From NCBI GenBank assembly GCA_012517325.1, contig JAAYVF010000027.1, forward strand, positions 18,653 through 82,652: a DNA stretch of 64,000 nt. The letters run 5' to 3'. Every line of letters begins with the position of its first letter. Within the stretch, counting starts at the first letter, position 1. This stretch comes from Myxococcales bacterium (GTDB taxonomy: Bacteria > Lernaellota > Lernaellaia > Lernaellales > Lernaellaceae). This document shows positions 61,388 to 64,000 of this stretch, in pieces. The notes beneath the pieces are model-generated. The model saw only the letters and a list, made by a program, of their open reading frames with translations, made no database searches and was not told where the DNA came from. The position numbers were made by a program, and so were the translations under genes.

Positions 61388-62968
61388 ATGAGAAAAATTT
61401 TCTTCTTCCGCCTGCTCGATTTTCTTCTCCTGTTCAGTCTGTTGCTCCTCTGTTTTGCTTTTTTCGGTTGCGAGGTGAGTGGCTCAAATGCCGATCTTGT
61501 CCGCGGCGCCGCGACCGGTGGCAATGCCGACGATCACCAGAACGAGGTGAATGCCGGCGACTCCGGGAACGGCGCGGATGACGACGATGACCCGGGGAAC
61601 GACCACTCAAACTATTGCCGCGTCAAGAACGTTTCGATTCAGGCGATCCCCGAGGGAAACCCGCTGGCGCGGCGGATGCTGGTGGCTACCGATAACGATT
61701 GCGAAATTTCGGGCCGAGTGGTCAGCGACGAATTGCCGGGCGAAGGTCTGAGTTCGCCGGCGGTTTCAAATTCCGGCACGAGTCACTCCTTCTGGTTTTT
61801 TGGTCTGGCCGAGAAGACGACTTACTGGTACGAATTCTTTTCACCCACCGATCCGGACACCGTGTTGGCCCGCGGTCGGTTCAACGTTCCATCCTTGCCC
61901 GAAGCCGTGCTTCGGCCGACGAATGTCAAGGTGACGCGCCAGGCGACGAGCGACACCTGGGTGGCGATCACCTTGCCTTACCATGATGGTTACGCGGCTT
62001 TGGAAATCCTGGATCGGGAAGGCCGGATTCGCTTCTTTCACCCGATACAGATGCCGTATCCCGTCATCAGCATCACCAATCTGCTCTCGTCCGTCGCCGA
62101 CGACCGCCTGGTCATCACGAACCGGAACACGCTGCTTTTAATCGACCGGGAAGGAAACGAGGAAGCGTTCGCCACGCAATTGAATTCTCCGCTTTACGTT
62201 CCGCTGCACCACCAATCCTTCCTGGCCGACGACCTGAGTTGGGGTTTGATCCTCTTCAACCGCCCGCAATCCGGGTGGGATTGTTCGCTGGAGTCTCCTT
62301 CCGACAACGTGATCACCGACGGCGTGGCCGAAATCGACCAAAACGGCAATGAAGTCTGGCGGTGGTCGGTTGCCGATCATCCCGACGAAATTCCGCTGGA
62401 CGTGCCCGGCGAATTCTGCATGGAAAACGTTTGGGGGGTTAATACCGTCGATTGGACCCACGCCAATTCCGTCTATCCGACGGACGACGGCGCGGCCTTC
62501 ATCGTTTCGATGCGAAACCTGAGCCGGGTGATCAAGGTCGAACGCGGCTCCGGAAAAATCCTCTGGCAACTGGGCGAAGGGCTCGATTTTCAATGGTCGG
62601 GTCCGGCAGCGGCCGACCATACCTGGTTCCGCGCCCAGCATGACGCCCAACCGCTGCCCGACGGCCATATCCTGCTCTTCGACAACGACGGTCCCACGAC
62701 CTATAACTCGCGGGCGCTTGAATTGAAAATCGACGAGGAAACGCACCGGGTGACGACTGTTTGGGAATTTCTCACGCCGTACTCGCCTTTTACCGGTTCC
62801 GTGCATCGGCTGGAGAACGGCAACACCCTCATTTCCGCCGGCCAGGCAAACCGGCTTTACGAAGTCAACGACGAGGGTCAAGCGGTCTGGACGGCCGATT
62901 TCGATTATGCCGATTGCTGGATCTACGCCGCTCATCCCTTTCCGGCGCAGTGGGTGGAAGGCGACTGA
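61388..62968 (+). CDS. Lipoprotein with arylsulfotransferase (ASST) domain
   Basis: The 526-residue product has a signal peptide with lipobox FFGC (C28). Its linker is acidic and glycine-rich (GNADDHQNEVNAGDSGNGAD, then DDDD) with few Asn repeats. A fibronectin-like domain follows, then the ASST propeller with DWTHANSVYPTDDG (H358), GKILWQLGEG and RAQHDAQPLPDGHILLFDND (H418), matching the catalytic His region in the paralogue at 12659. It would exchange sulfate among phenolic compounds. Overall identity to the paralogue looks modest, so duplication is not recent. Confidence 0.85.
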   Translation: MRKIFFFRLLDFLLLFSLLLLCFAFFGCEVSGSNADLVRGAATGGNADDHQNEVNAGDSGNGADDDDDPGNDHSNYCRVKNVSIQAIPEGNPLARRMLVATDNDCEISGRVVSDELPGEGLSSPAVSNSGTSHSFWFFGLAEKTTYWYEFFSPTDPDTVLARGRFNVPSLPEAVLRPTNVKVTRQATSDTWVAITLPYHDGYAALEILDREGRIRFFHPIQMPYPVISITNLLSSVADDRLVITNRNTLLLIDREGNEEAFATQLNSPLYVPLHHQSFLADDLSWGLILFNRPQSGWDCSLESPSDNVITDGVAEIDQNGNEVWRWSVADHPDEIPLDVPGEFCMENVWGVNTVDWTHANSVYPTDDGAAFIVSMRNLSRVIKVERGSGKILWQLGEGLDFQWSGPAAADHTWFRAQHDAQPLPDGHILLFDNDGPTTYNSRALELKIDEETHRVTTVWEFLTPYSPFTGSVHRLENGNTLISAGQANRLYEVNDEGQAVWTADFDYADCWIYAAHPFPAQWVEGD

Positions 62969-62999
62969 AACCGGCCGATCGGCTTGGTCCGTAACAAAC

Positions 63000-63055
63000 G
63001 CGCCGCGCCACTCCGTCGGACCAATGACGGAGCGGCGCGGCGCTTTCGCTATTTT
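63000..63055. terminator. Bidirectional intrinsic terminator
   Basis: An 18-base stem with a single mismatch (63000-63017 with 63026-63043; GCGCCGCGCC...GGCGCGGCGC) is followed by TTTCGCTATTTTT. It separates the convergent ASST and Spy-like genes. Confidence 0.85.
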
Positions 63056-63063
63056 TCTGATGT

Positions 63064-63600
63064 TTAATCGTCGCTATCGCCGCCGCGCCCCGGCCCGCGG
63101 CCATGTCCCGGTCCCGGCCCGAAGCCGCGTTGCGGATGCAGCGTCTGCAGGATCTTCCATTGATCCGCGGTCAGGATTTTCCGCAGCTTGAGTTGGTTGT
63201 CGGTATGGAGCTGGAACATCTTGTCCTGCGCATCCGACAGCCGCTTGGCGGCGGCGTTCACGGCCTGATCTGCCGAGCCGTCCGCGAAGGCCCGGTCCAG
63301 CGCCAGGCGCGCGTTTTCGATTTCCGCGTGCGCGGCGATCATCTTTTGCCGGAAGTCGTAGCTCAGGTCGTCGAGCGCTTTTTTCTGGCCGTCGTTCAAG
63401 CCCATCTTCTGGGCGATTTCCGGATCGGTCCAGAACGGCGGCATCATCATCGGGCCGCCGAATCCCTGCATGCCGCCCATCGGGCAACCGCCCATCGGAC
63501 AACCGCCCCGTCCGCCGCGGCCGCCTTGCGCCAGCGCCAGGCCGGTCAAGGCGAACACCGTTACCGCCACCAGGAGAATGCCGATCAATTTGCGATTCAT
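63064..63600 (-). CDS. Spy/CpxP-family periplasmic protein
   Basis: The 178-residue product starts at ATG 63600 with a signal peptide (MNRKLIGILLVAVTVFALTGLALAQ), then a Gly-rich stretch with two CPMGG motifs that could bind metal, then a helical domain with repeated Lx(2-4)Q-type segments (GLNDGQKKALDDLSYDFRQKM, ILTADQWKIL) typical of LTXXQ proteins, ending in a Gly/His/Arg-rich tail. Members are periplasmic chaperones or stress sensors that repress a Cpx-type kinase. It diverges from an OmpR-family regulator with a CpxR-like box between, supporting that role. Confidence 0.82.
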   Translation of the reverse strand: MNRKLIGILLVAVTVFALTGLALAQGGRGGRGGCPMGGCPMGGMQGFGGPMMMPPFWTDPEIAQKMGLNDGQKKALDDLSYDFRQKMIAAHAEIENARLALDRAFADGSADQAVNAAAKRLSDAQDKMFQLHTDNQLKLRKILTADQWKILQTLHPQRGFGPGPGHGRGPGRGGDSDD

Positions 63601-63693
63601 TTTTTCTTTCCTTTCGTTGCGAGTCAATTCTTTCCCTCGCCGACAATTTGAATCCGGTGTGTAAAAGTATGATTTCATCCAGCCCGGAAAAAT

Positions 63694-63709
63694 GTAAAGA
63701 TTGTGTAAA
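63694..63709. promoter_or_regulatory. CpxR-like box
   Basis: GTAAA-N6-GTAAA (63694-63698 and 63705-63709) matches the direct-repeat pattern bound by CpxR, with a third GTAAA at 63661. It lies in the 182-base divergent gap between the Spy-like and response-regulator genes. Confidence 0.5.
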
Positions 63710-63782
63710 TCTGATTGCGCAATCCGTATCCTCCATTACTCTGAAACCTGAGCGTTGCGGTAGGCGCAACCCGGAGGAATCA

Positions 63783-64000
63783 ATGGATAAAACCAGGCTC
63801 CTGATCATCGATGACGACCGCCGGCTCTGCCGGCTGGTGCAGGAGTACCTGGACTCGATGGGTTACGAGGTGACGGCGGCGTTCACCGGCGAGGAAGGCT
63901 TGCGGCTCGCCCTGGAAGGCGATTTCCGGGCCGTGATCCTCGACGTCATGCTGCCGGACATCGACGGCTTCGAGGTGCTTAAAAGGCTGCGGCGCGCCTC
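63783..64000 (+). CDS. OmpR-family response regulator, N-terminal fragment
   Basis: The first 72 residues are a receiver domain: acidic pocket D10-D12, phosphoacceptor D54 in VILDVMLPDIDGFEVL. The window ends before the output domain, so the OmpR/CpxR-type winged helix is inferred from the receiver style and the Spy-like neighbour. A CGGAGGAAT ribosome site precedes ATG 63783. A sensor kinase gene probably follows outside the window. Confidence 0.85.
   Translation, partial: MDKTRLLIIDDDRRLCRLVQEYLDSMGYEVTAAFTGEEGLRLALEGDFRAVILDVMLPDIDGFEVLKRLRRA

Overview
The window is GC-rich, tightly packed DNA from a Gram-negative bacterium. Outer-membrane beta-barrel, OmpA, MYXO-CTERM-like, NtrC-type and PilT-type genes together suggest a deltaproteobacterial or myxobacterial-type lineage, probably uncultured. 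That placement is inference, because no rRNA is present. The most striking signal is a recurring architecture: a lipoprotein signal peptide and lipobox cysteine, then an acidic tract made almost only of Asp and Asn, then a different secreted domain each time. I count eight clear examples, plus one weak short tract (Asp/Gly-rich, 50968) and one low-Asn acidic tract (61388). A further protein (26820) carries a 137-residue Asp/Asn tract internally.

Layout. 1-1269: end of a PilT-family ATPase and a UbiA-type prenyltransferase. 1297-4433 (minus): four overlapping or closely packed membrane-protein genes of unknown function. 4524-9120 (minus): operon of histidine kinase (frameshifted), NtrC-type regulator, periplasmic coiled-coil protein and outer-membrane barrel. 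9407-11625: a near-consensus sigma-54 promoter, a KAS III-like condensing enzyme and a PAPS-type sulfotransferase. 11622-15316: three Asp/Asn-tract lipoproteins (one arylsulfotransferase) with a MITE-like hairpin element between the first two. 15386-18947: patatin-like lipase diverging from a long-chain acyl-CoA synthetase. 18948-20728: an island of palindromic extragenic repeats around a truncated AT-rich propeller gene. 20729-26614: MATE transporter, unknown membrane protein, Tam41-like nucleotidyltransferase, glycosyltransferase-methyltransferase fusion, Lgt and tRNA-Val. 26820-30449: giant FG-GAP/Asp-Asn/OmpA reading frame. 30568-36517: GH1, GH5, propeller and beta-helix secreted proteins. 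37010-45331: type III glutamine synthetase, Zn-peptidase, small Cys-rich protein, two membrane-sugar glycosyltransferases, B12-radical SAM enzyme, DUF3592 and PilZ. 45697-50637: propeller-GGDEF sensor and a sulfatase-fold membrane enzyme. 50968-62968: GH114, secreted repeat protein, large GH13-like enzyme, alpha/beta hydrolase, GDPD lipoprotein, acyltransferase-3, DedA and a second arylsulfotransferase. 63064-64000: a Spy/CpxP-like protein diverging from an OmpR-family regulator, with a CpxR-like box between them.

How it fits together. The content is dominated by the cell envelope: lipoprotein maturation (Lgt), surface-displayed hydrolases and propellers, sulfate-ester and lipid chemistry, envelope stress control and c-di-GMP signalling (PilZ diverging from a GGDEF sensor, with PilT at the window edge). 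The strongest candidates for undescribed biology are the Asp/Asn-tract lipoprotein display architecture, the sigma-54-linked sensor/outer-membrane/lipid-sulfation locus, the four-gene membrane cassette, and the FG-GAP to OmpA fusion across a nine-T run. All domain calls are from reading motifs; no searches were run.
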